Shown here piece after piece: positions 56,784 to 64,000 of a DNA stretch of 64,000 nucleotides (position 1 is its first letter; every line of letters begins with the position of its first letter). The position numbers and the translations under genes are program-made. The notes below the pieces were generated by a model. The model made no database searches. It was not told the origin of the DNA and saw nothing but the letters and a program-made list of their open reading frames with translations. Origin of the DNA: Bacteroidales bacterium UBA6431 (GTDB taxonomy: Bacteria > Bacteroidota > Bacteroidia > Bacteroidales > UBA932); assembly GCA_002439095.1 (NCBI GenBank), contig DJOT01000007.1, positions 62,001-126,000 on the forward strand, given 5' to 3'.

Positions 56784-58924
56784 AAGATTCATACATCAAC
56801 CACATAGCCTCACTTCTCGACCTCAAACCATGGCAGGTGGAGAACTGTATCGAAATGTTCGCCGAAGGCGACACCATCCCCTTCATCAGCCGCTACCGCA
56901 AAGAGAAGACAGGCGGGATGGACGATGCGCAGGTGGCGGAGGTACGCCACTGGGCCGACATTTTCGAAGAAATGGAGAAGCGCAAGCAGACCATACTCAA
57001 GACTATAGGCGATGCCGGCGCACTCACGGACGAACTCAAGGGAAAGATCGAGAACTGCCTGAACGCCACGGAACTCGAAGACCTGTACCTTCCTTTCCGC
57101 CCGAAACGCCGCACCCGAGCCACCATGGCCAAAGAAGCCGGCCTTGAACCGCTGGCCGACATGATGTGGAACGTGCGTACCCGCGACCCCGAGACCGAAG
57201 CCGGCAAGTTTCTCAACGACAAGATCAAAAGCAAGGAGGACGCGCTCTCCGGAGCCAGGGACATCATCGCCGAGCGTCTGAGCGAGACCGCAGTGATCAG
57301 AGAGAACCTCCGCAGCATTTTCCGTAGCCGCAGGGTGACATCCACTGTAACCAAAGCCGGAAAAGAAGCTGCCGAAGGCTCAAAATACCGCAGCTACTTC
57401 GAGTTCTCCATGCCGCTTGCCCGCATCCCGTCACACAACCTGCTCGCCATGCTGAGGGCAGCAGACGAGGGCTATCTCAACATAGGCATAGATGCAGACC
57501 CAGAAAAATGCGGGGCGAAGATATACTACGATTTCTGCCAGGAGCATTCATACCCTGCGGCTGCGCTTGCCGCACAGATAAAGGAAGCCGTCAGCGACGC
57601 CTACAAACGCCTGCTGGAGCCGTCCATCTCCGGAGAAATCATCAAAGAAGCCAAACGCAAGGCCGACATCGAAAGTATAAGGGTGTTCGGGGAGAACCTC
57701 AAGCAACTGCTTCTCAGCGCTCCGGTCGGGCAGAAACGCACCATGGCCATAGACCCGGGATTCCGCAACGGTTGCAAGATAGCCTGTCTTGATGAGAACG
57801 GCAACCTCCTCTATCACACCATCATATTCCCCCACCCGCCACAGAATGACAAGATCAAGGCAATCAAAGCCATGCAGGAGATGGTGGAAAAATTCAAGAT
57901 TGAAGCCATAGCCCTGGGCAACGGCACCGCTTCCCGCGAGACCGAGGACTTCCTCAAGCGCATACACCTCCCTGAAGGCTGCAAGGTCTGGACGGTAAGC
58001 GAGGACGGGGCATCAATCTACAGCGCCTCCGAGACCGCCCGCAAAGAATTCCCCGACGAAGACGTGACGGTACGCGGAGCCGTCTCCATCGGCCGCCGCC
58101 TGATGGATCCTCTCGCTGAACTAGTGAAAATAGACCCGAAGAACCTCGGCATCGGGCAATACCAGCATGATGTTGACCAGACCCTGCTGAAGGAAAAGCT
58201 CGACAACACAGTGGAGAGCTGCGTAAACGCCGTAGGTGTCAACCTCAACACGGCATCGCCCTACCTCCTCTCCTATGTCTCCGGAATAGGCCCGGCATTG
58301 GCAGAGAACATCGTCTCATACAGGACAGCCAACGGAGGCTTCTCCAGCCGCTCGGAGCTGAAAAAAGTACCGCGCTTGGGAGCAAAGGCCTTTGAACAAT
58401 GCGCGGGTTTCCTGCGGATACGTGGCGGAGAGAATCCGCTCGATGCTTCAGCCGTACACCCGGAATCCTATGACATAGTGGACAGGATGGCAAAATCTTT
58501 GGGTGTCACAGCAAAAGAACTTGTAGGCAATGCAGAACTGTGCTTAAAGATTCAGGCCGAGGACTTCATCTGCGACAGCGCAGGCCTGCCTACAATCAAC
58601 GACATCCTCAAGGAACTAGCAAAACCGGGGCTCGACCCGCGTGAACAGGCAAGCGAGTTCGCCTTTGCGGACGACATCCGCTCCATCGAAGACCTCAAGA
58701 CTGGCATGGAACTTCCCGGCATAGTCACCAATATCACCAACTTCGGAGCTTTCGTGGACATCGGACTGCATGAGAACGGACTCGTCCATGTGTCGAAGAT
58801 GGGACCGCGTGGCACAGACCCTTCAAAGGTAGTCAAACTGCACCAGCAGCTGACCGTGAGGGTCATTGACGTGGACCTTGACAGGAAGAGAATCGCACTT
58901 GGACTCGTTGGAAAGAAGGCCTAA
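56780..58924 (+). CDS. tex: Tex-family transcription accessory protein
   Basis: A 714-residue nucleic-acid-binding protein. Tex N-terminal helices (about 1-190) open with HIASLLDLKPWQVENCIEMF. A YqgF/RNase H-like domain is at about 320-460 (RTMAIDPGFRNGCKIACLDE). A helix-hairpin-helix pair follows (VSGIGPALAENIVSYRTANG). The S1 RNA-binding domain is at the end (about 640-712, GIVTNITNFGAFVDIGLHEN and LVHVSKMGPRG). It is a conserved factor linked to transcription and RNA metabolism. The ATG at 56780 overlaps the stop of the preceding gene by 4 bases. It ends 4 bases inside the convergent ClC gene. Confidence 0.92.
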   Translation: MKDSYINHIASLLDLKPWQVENCIEMFAEGDTIPFISRYRKEKTGGMDDAQVAEVRHWADIFEEMEKRKQTILKTIGDAGALTDELKGKIENCLNATELEDLYLPFRPKRRTRATMAKEAGLEPLADMMWNVRTRDPETEAGKFLNDKIKSKEDALSGARDIIAERLSETAVIRENLRSIFRSRRVTSTVTKAGKEAAEGSKYRSYFEFSMPLARIPSHNLLAMLRAADEGYLNIGIDADPEKCGAKIYYDFCQEHSYPAAALAAQIKEAVSDAYKRLLEPSISGEIIKEAKRKADIESIRVFGENLKQLLLSAPVGQKRTMAIDPGFRNGCKIACLDENGNLLYHTIIFPHPPQNDKIKAIKAMQEMVEKFKIEAIALGNGTASRETEDFLKRIHLPEGCKVWTVSEDGASIYSASETARKEFPDEDVTVRGAVSIGRRLMDPLAELVKIDPKNLGIGQYQHDVDQTLLKEKLDNTVESCVNAVGVNLNTASPYLLSYVSGIGPALAENIVSYRTANGGFSSRSELKKVPRLGAKAFEQCAGFLRIRGGENPLDASAVHPESYDIVDRMAKSLGVTAKELVGNAELCLKIQAEDFICDSAGLPTINDILKELAKPGLDPREQASEFAFADDIRSIEDLKTGMELPGIVTNITNFGAFVDIGLHENGLVHVSKMGPRGTDPSKVVKLHQQLTVRVIDVDLDRKRIALGLVGKKA

Positions 58925-60678
58925 TCCTCCTGAGATATTTCCCGAAGCTCAGTACGGTAAGCCGTAAGGAGCCGGGACTTAGAGATAAAACCGAGATATT
59001 TCCTCTCCTTGTCTATCACCGGCAGTCTCCATGCACCGGTGCGGTCAAATTTGCTCATGACAGAATCCATTTTTTCTCCGTAGTAGATATACTCCGGCGG
59101 CGTCTCCATTATATTATAGACATGGACAGTATCGTATTTGTCCGTGCTGAAGAGGTACTTGCGGACTGCCGCGAGGTCGATCATCCCCTGGAACCGCCCC
59201 TTTGAATCTATCACGGCCATCACCGAAGCGTCAGAGCCGGAATTGGCAAGGATGTCCACCACATCTCTCAGAGGCGCATCGATGGAGACTTTCGGATACT
59301 TGTCACGGATAAGGTCATTGGTCTGAAGCAGGGTCAGCACAGCCTGGTCGTTGTCATGGGTCAAGAGGTCACCGCTCTGCGCTATACGCTTTGTGTAGAT
59401 CGAATACTTCTCGAAGATACGCACCGTACCGAATGCCACAGTAGAAGTCAGTATAAGGGGAATCAGGAGTTCATAACCTCCGGAAATCTCAGCGATTAGG
59501 AAGATCGCCGTCATCGGAGCCTGCATGACGGCAGCCATCAGCGCAGCCATCCCGACAAGGACGAAATTCTGCTCGGGGACACTCATGCCGGCCAGGTTGA
59601 AACATCGCGCAACGACAAAACCGAGAATGGCTCCGGAGAACAGCGTCGGGCCGAAAGTACCGCCGACTCCCCCTCCAGAATTAGTCAGAGTCATCGCAAC
59701 AATCTTGAAGAAGAGTATAAGCAGGAAAAACACCGGCACACCCCAGCGGTAACCCATCAGGAAAGACAGCAAGCTGCGGTCCTCCACCTGTATCTCCTGC
59801 CCGTTAAGCAGGCTGTGCAGGTCGGAATACCCCTGTCCGTACAGCGGCGGGAAGAGAAAAATCAGCACCCCTAGCCCCACAGCACACAGCAGCCAGCGCA
59901 GGTAGACATTGCTCAGTTTGCCGAGCTTGTCCTCAAGCCAAAGAGTTCCATTTGTAAAATAAAGGGAGAACAGCCCCGCCAGGACACCCAACACCACATA
60001 AAAAGGCAGATTCCCCATCGAGAAAGGTGTCAGGGCGCATGCGAACACAGGCGTCTGTCCGCGGAACGCATAGGAAACCACCGTGGCGGAGATCGTGGAG
60101 ATGAGCATCGGCAGCATCGACTTCATCGACACATTGAAAAGCAGTATCTCTAGAGTGAAAAGCATGCCGGCAAGGGGAGCCTTGAATATGCCGGCCACAG
60201 CCCCGGCAGCGCCACAACCAAGAAGCACTGTGACACTGCGGTACGACAAGCCGCAGATGCGGCCGATATTGGAACCTATGGCGGCGCCGGTATAGACGAT
60301 CGGTGCCTCAGCACCCACCGAGCCGCCGAAACCTATCGTAAAAGAAGAAGTCAAAACCGAAGACCACATGTTGTGAGGCCGTATGCGCGACTCATTGCGC
60401 GAGACGGCAAGCAGCACTTTGGTCACACCATGGCCGATATTGTCCCGGACCACAAACTTCAGAAGCAGCAAAGAGATGAACATGCCCACTCCCGGAAGCA
60501 CAAGGAAGCCCCACTCCAAACTCCCGCCACCGAATGTACGGTCGAGACTGCCGCTGATTGCGGCAATGGCCCAGTCAAGGACAACGGCGGCGCACCCAGA
60601 GAGCACGCCGACCAAAAAACTTAAATACAGAAGCTTGTTCTGTTCTGATATTTTCCCGAGAACCTTATTCAGCAGCAT
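58921..60678 (-). CDS. ClC-family chloride channel/antiporter with CBS domains
   Basis: A 585-residue protein from the chosen ATG. About 10-12 membrane helices span residues 15-420. GFGGSVGAEAPIVYTGAAIG is the N-terminal selectivity motif with the gating Glu (here AEAP), and GGGVGGTFGPTLFSGAILG the matching pore loop. The C-terminal 130 residues hold two CBS domains (KVSIDAPLRDVVDILANSGS and EKMDSVMSKFDRTGAWRLPV), which bind nucleotides and regulate opening. It moves chloride or another halide, as a channel or H+-coupled antiporter. The ATG at 60678 overlaps the upstream gene by 14 bases; ATGs at 60690 and 60693 are alternatives. Confidence 0.9.
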   Translation of the reverse strand: MLLNKVLGKISEQNKLLYLSFLVGVLSGCAAVVLDWAIAAISGSLDRTFGGGSLEWGFLVLPGVGMFISLLLLKFVVRDNIGHGVTKVLLAVSRNESRIRPHNMWSSVLTSSFTIGFGGSVGAEAPIVYTGAAIGSNIGRICGLSYRSVTVLLGCGAAGAVAGIFKAPLAGMLFTLEILLFNVSMKSMLPMLISTISATVVSYAFRGQTPVFACALTPFSMGNLPFYVVLGVLAGLFSLYFTNGTLWLEDKLGKLSNVYLRWLLCAVGLGVLIFLFPPLYGQGYSDLHSLLNGQEIQVEDRSLLSFLMGYRWGVPVFFLLILFFKIVAMTLTNSGGGVGGTFGPTLFSGAILGFVVARCFNLAGMSVPEQNFVLVGMAALMAAVMQAPMTAIFLIAEISGGYELLIPLILTSTVAFGTVRIFEKYSIYTKRIAQSGDLLTHDNDQAVLTLLQTNDLIRDKYPKVSIDAPLRDVVDILANSGSDASVMAVIDSKGRFQGMIDLAAVRKYLFSTDKYDTVHVYNIMETPPEYIYYGEKMDSVMSKFDRTGAWRLPVIDKERKYLGFISKSRLLTAYRTELREISQED

Positions 60679-61039
60679 CGGACTGGTCATCATCGCCCCC
60701 ATACTGGGAAATATTCTCGTCAGGAAGAGTCCCGCCCTCGTCTGCAGTTTCTCCGGCGGTTCCGGCCACCTGCTCGTTCTCGGCATCCTCCTCCCCTTCA
60801 AGCCATCTCTCTATATCATCCGCATCGTCGATCTTGACTTTGATCTTGACCAGATAAATGGCGTCCGGTATCTCGATCATCACGGCGTAAAACGGAGTCC
60901 CGTCCGGCTTAGTATACTTGACCAGATCCGGAAGGTAGTCGCTGAAACCTTTCGGGTACTTCTCCGCAAATGCCTCCGCAAGTTCGCGGGACATGTTCTC
61001 ATAGCTCACGATGTGACGCTTCTTGTTATCTTGTGCCAT
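60665..61039 (-). CDS. conserved hypothetical protein with acidic tail
   Basis: A 124-residue protein. The first 80 residues are a compact alpha/beta domain (HIVSYENMSRELAEAFAEKY, KPDGTPFYAVMIEIPDAIYL, KIKVKIDDADDIERWL). The last 45 residues are almost all acidic or polar (EGEEDAENE, DEGGTLPDENISQYGG, DDDQSDAAE). The globular part is conserved in Bacteroidales with no assigned function. It overlaps the ClC gene by 14 bases. An acidic disordered tail suggests binding of a basic or nucleic acid-associated partner, which is speculation. Confidence 0.7.
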   Translation of the reverse strand: MAQDNKKRHIVSYENMSRELAEAFAEKYPKGFSDYLPDLVKYTKPDGTPFYAVMIEIPDAIYLVKIKVKIDDADDIERWLEGEEDAENEQVAGTAGETADEGGTLPDENISQYGGDDDQSDAAE

Positions 61040-61085
61040 AAATGTAACTGTCTTTTTAGTCCTTTTGAATTGGAGTGCAATAATA

Positions 61086-62822
61086 CTACTTTTTCTGATT
61101 TTTCTGAAAAAAAACAGCTTTTTGCGCTTTTTTTCTATCAGGATCCCGTTCCACGAAGACAGGTTTCATCGTTCTCGGATCCAGCCCCGTCTTGAACATC
61201 ACAGAAGAAGTCGTCATCGGCGTAGGCATAAAATCCTGTACCTGATCCATCCAGATGCCTTTAAGACAAGGATTTGCAGCCAATTTCCACATGTCCTGCA
61301 GAGTACATCCCGGATGGGAAGATATGAAATACGGGACAAGTTCCGTATGAGTGCCGTTCTCACGGTTTATCTTGTCAAACTCTCGCCGCAAGCGTTCAAA
61401 CAGACGGAAAGACGGCTTGGCCATATAGTAGAGGACCTTGTCTTCCGTGTGCTCCGGGGCGACCTTCAAGCGCCCGGATGTATGCCGGAGCATGAGTTCT
61501 CTCAGATACGGCTTGCCTGTGCCGTCCACAAACCCGTTTTCATCCAGAAAAAGGTCGTAGCGCACCCCGCTGCCGATATATGAATGTTTCACACCCTTGA
61601 CGGCATCCACCCTATGGTAAAGATCCAAGACACGTGAATGATCCCTGTCCAGATTGCTGCATGGAGCGGGGAAAAGACAGGACTTGCGACGACACACAGA
61701 GCATTTCTCGGGGTCACGCCCGTGCATCCCGTACATGTTTGCGGTAGGGGCCCCGAGGTCGGATATGTTGCCGTGGAATTCCGGCATCGCGGCAAGCTTG
61801 CGCACCTCCGAGAGTATCGACTCCTCCGAACGCGACTGTATGAATTTGCCCTGGTGGGCCGCGATCGTGCAGAAATTGCAGCCGCCGAAACAGCCCCTGT
61901 GGGTGATGATCGAATCCTTGATCATATCGTACGCCGGGATACGTTTGCCCTTATAACGCGGATGCGGCCGCTTCGTGAACGGCAGATCCCAAAAAGAGTC
62001 CATCTCCTCCTGCGTGGCAGGCGGATACGACGGGTTCACCTGCACAAAGCCATCACCCACCGGCTCAATTATCACCTGCTGATGAAGCATATTGGCATGA
62101 GTCTCTATCTGATGGAAGTTCTCGGCAAAGGCCCTGTCATCTTCCACGCACTCTTCATACGAGTGGAGGACAAGCGGGTTTTCAGCACGCCACCTGCCCT
62201 TGCGGAAAAAGGCAAGCTGCGGAATCTTTTCAATCTGCCGGAGGTTCCGCCCGGCTTCTATGGCCCGGGTCAACTCCAGCATGGGCCGCTCCCCCATTCC
62301 ATAGCACAACCAGTCCGCCCCGCTGTCCAGCAGCACGGAACGCATCAGGCGGTCATCCCAATAGTCGTAATGGGTGAGACGGCGCAGCGATGCTTCAACT
62401 CCCCCTATAACGACCGGCACATCCGGCCACAATTCCTTGAGAATACGGGTATAGACAGTGACGGCCCTGTCTGGGCGCTGGCCCGCTCGCCCTTCTGGAG
62501 TATAGGCATCATCGTGCCGCAGGCGCTTGGCTGCAGTGTAGTGGTTGACCATGGAGTCCATGGCACCGGCGTTGACTGCGAAATACAGGCGCGGAGCACC
62601 GAGCTTGCGGAAATCACGCAGATCATCCCTCCAATTGGGCTGAGGAACCACGGCCACACGATAGCCGAATTTCTGAAGATAGCGCGATATGCACGCAGTA
62701 CCGAAACTCGGATGATCCACAAAGGCGTCACCCGTAAAAAAGATGACGTCTATGTAGTCCCATCCGAGCTGCTGGACTTCCTTGACGGAAGTCGGTATAT
62801 CACATTCTGTCAGGCAGTTCAA
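61086..62822 (-). CDS. YgiQ-family radical SAM protein
   Basis: A 578-residue protein of the YgiQ (UPF0313) family. The N-terminal region has VKEVQQLGWDYIDVIFFTGD and a B12-binding-like Rossmann fold (VIGGVEASLRRLTHYDYWDD). The radical SAM cluster is HRGCFGGCNFCTIAAHQGKF, CxxxCxxC. A C-terminal domain follows (APEHTEDKVLYYMAKPSFRL, SSHPGCTLQDMWKLA). Function in the cell is unknown; it presumably modifies a macromolecule. The start is TTG 62822, which overlaps argS by 23 bases. It precedes a short gap and the acidic-tail gene. Confidence 0.88.
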   Translation of the reverse strand: MNCLTECDIPTSVKEVQQLGWDYIDVIFFTGDAFVDHPSFGTACISRYLQKFGYRVAVVPQPNWRDDLRDFRKLGAPRLYFAVNAGAMDSMVNHYTAAKRLRHDDAYTPEGRAGQRPDRAVTVYTRILKELWPDVPVVIGGVEASLRRLTHYDYWDDRLMRSVLLDSGADWLCYGMGERPMLELTRAIEAGRNLRQIEKIPQLAFFRKGRWRAENPLVLHSYEECVEDDRAFAENFHQIETHANMLHQQVIIEPVGDGFVQVNPSYPPATQEEMDSFWDLPFTKRPHPRYKGKRIPAYDMIKDSIITHRGCFGGCNFCTIAAHQGKFIQSRSEESILSEVRKLAAMPEFHGNISDLGAPTANMYGMHGRDPEKCSVCRRKSCLFPAPCSNLDRDHSRVLDLYHRVDAVKGVKHSYIGSGVRYDLFLDENGFVDGTGKPYLRELMLRHTSGRLKVAPEHTEDKVLYYMAKPSFRLFERLRREFDKINRENGTHTELVPYFISSHPGCTLQDMWKLAANPCLKGIWMDQVQDFMPTPMTTSSVMFKTGLDPRTMKPVFVERDPDRKKAQKAVFFQKNQKK

Positions 62823-64000
62823 TTCCGAGTATTCCCATGCCGGCGCGAAGCACAGCAGCTGTGTCAGATATAAGTTCCAGCCTCATCTCAAGCAGCTTGC
62901 CGTCAGGCTCCCGGAGGATGCTGGTGTCATGATAATACTGGTTGAACTCCTTGGCAAGTTCATAGCAATAGTTTGCTATGAGCGCCGGAGAATACGCAGC
63001 TGCCGCCTCGGCCACTTTCTGAGGATAAGAAGCGAGCATCTGCACTATCCGGATCTCCTTCGGGCTCAACTCTGCATCCCGGGCCACCGCAGCCTTCTTG
63101 CCGGCCGCTTCAGCCTTGCGGAGAATCGACTGGATTCTGGCATGCGTGTACTGGATAAATGGTCCCGTATTGCCGTTGAAGTCGATTGACTCCTTAGGAT
63201 TGAAAAGCATCTTCTTTTTCGGATCCACCTTAAGTATGAAATACTTGAGTGCCCCGAGACCGATCATGCGATAGAGACGTTCCTTCTCGTCCTGAGGCAT
63301 CTCGGCGAGTTTGCCGCTCTCCTCAGACATCACCTTCGCCTCCTGATACATCTTCTCGATCAGGTCATCGGCATCGACCACAGTCCCCTCACGGGACTTC
63401 ATCTTGCCTTCAGGGAGTTCCACCATTCCATAAGACAGGTGATAGATGCAGTCCGCCCAGCTGAAACCTAGTTTCTTGAGTATCAGTTTGAGCACCTGGA
63501 AATGGTAGTTCTGTTCATCCCCCACCACATATATCAGAGAATCCAGCTTGTATTCGCTGAATCTACGCTCGGCCGTACCGAGATCCTGGGTGATGTAGAC
63601 TGATGTCCCGTCAGAGCGGAGAAGAAGCTTCCTGTCAAGTCCGTCGGCCGTGAGGTCGCACCATACAGACCCGTCCGGATCCTTGACAAAAACTCCCATA
63701 TCAAGCCCCTTCTGCACGAGCTCTTTCCCGAGAAGGTATGTATCATGCTCATAATCAGTCTTGTCAAAGCTGATTCCGAGAGCCTTGTAGGTCTGCTCGA
63801 AGCCCTCGAACACCCACTCGTTCATCATCTGCCAAAGTGCACGGACAGCCGGATCGCCCTCCTCCCACTTGACAAGCATCTCATGAACTTTATCCATGAC
63901 AGAAGGGTCCTCCTTCTCCATCTTGGCGAACTCCACATAGCAATCCCCGACAAGATGGTCGCCTTTCTTGCCGCTGCTCTGAGGGGTAGCGCCGTTGAAG
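62800..64000 (-). CDS. argS: arginyl-tRNA synthetase, C-terminal part
   Basis: The frame is open to the window edge, so the N-terminus is outside. About 400 C-terminal residues are present. The catalytic domain end shows FNGATPQSSGKKGDHLVGDC, RALWQMMNEWVFEGFEQTYK, LLLRSDGTSVYITQDLGTA and YVVGDEQNYHFQVLKLILKK. KMKSREGTVVDADDLIEKMY is the KMSKS-like region (here KMKSREG). The DALR anticodon-binding domain is at the end (about ANYCYELAKEFNQYYHD, ELPDRM). It charges tRNA-Arg. YgiQ overlaps its 3' end by 23 bases. Confidence 0.95.
   Translation of the reverse strand, partial: FNGATPQSSGKKGDHLVGDCYVEFAKMEKEDPSVMDKVHEMLVKWEEGDPAVRALWQMMNEWVFEGFEQTYKALGISFDKTDYEHDTYLLGKELVQKGLDMGVFVKDPDGSVWCDLTADGLDRKLLLRSDGTSVYITQDLGTAERRFSEYKLDSLIYVVGDEQNYHFQVLKLILKKLGFSWADCIYHLSYGMVELPEGKMKSREGTVVDADDLIEKMYQEAKVMSEESGKLAEMPQDEKERLYRMIGLGALKYFILKVDPKKKMLFNPKESIDFNGNTGPFIQYTHARIQSILRKAEAAGKKAAVARDAELSPKEIRIVQMLASYPQKVAEAAAAYSPALIANYCYELAKEFNQYYHDTSILREPDGKLLEMRLELISDTAAVLRAGMGILGIELPDRM

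Noticed and set aside
61638..62873. A 411-codon plus-strand frame opposite YgiQ
   Set aside because: The minus strand encodes an intact radical SAM protein; the plus-strand protein has no recognisable fold or start signals.

Overview
The window is 64 kb of a Bacteroidota chromosome, almost certainly order Bacteroidales. The evidence is the recurrent promoter element TAnnTTTG with a TTG/TTTG about 20 nt upstream, sparse Shine-Dalgarno sequences, many lipoprotein signal peptides, a TonB-dependent receptor with a CarboxypepD-like N-terminal domain, Mfa/Fim-type fimbrial genes, DUF4493/PCMD lipoproteins, and tRNAs without an encoded CCA. GC looks close to 50%. Genus cannot be fixed from the sequence alone.

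Layout. 0-8.5 kb: end of a CobW-type GTPase, a TonB receptor paired with a beta-helix lipoprotein, methylglyoxal synthase, Hsp20, a small lipoprotein, a ferredoxin-type aldo/keto reductase and a small outer-membrane barrel. 8.5-16 kb: a tightly coupled fimbrial operon (ssb, OmpA/TPR lipoprotein, major subunit, anchor subunit, large tip-like lipoprotein). 16-20.4 kb: zinc-ribbon protein, a 5'-nucleotidase split into two lipoprotein genes, and an ABC-2 exporter. 20.4-34.2 kb: arabinose use (secreted GH51 arabinofuranosidase, lipoprotein mutarotase, Na+/sugar symporter, AraD, AraA, AraB). The arabinose gene run continues without a gap into an HsdR-N-like protein, the CCA-adding enzyme and a XerC-type recombinase. 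holA, hpf and an exported CbiX-like protein lie between the GH51 gene and that run.

34.3-39.5 kb: thioesterase, luxS-mtnN (SAH recycling and AI-2 synthesis) with an SDR and a MATE exporter, then pyrophosphatase and an azoreductase-like flavoprotein. 39.5-42.3 kb: a decayed accessory patch (unidentified coding relic, ogt, tfoX-like, an internally deleted MFS gene, MerR/GyrI-type regulator) beside ssrA (tmRNA). 42.3-52 kb: a lipoprotein, tRNA-Val, then a seven-gene one-strand cluster of DUF4493/PCMD/fimbrillin-like lipoproteins and two small beta-barrels. This cluster is the best candidate for a poorly described surface system. 52-54.6 kb: coding relics, possibly from a phage, plus a HigB toxin with an antitoxin fused to an ImmA/IrrE-type peptidase, ending at tRNA-Ser. 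54.6-64 kb: two glycosyltransferases, Tex, ClC channel, an acidic-tailed conserved protein, YgiQ and the 3' part of argS.

Many operons show 1-4 nt stop/start overlaps (ATGA, TGATG, TAATG, GTGA), so translational coupling is common. Several promoters place the -7 element only 4-9 nt before the start codon, which suggests leaderless or nearly leaderless mRNAs. Family names are from recognition of motifs and overall sequence; no database search was run.
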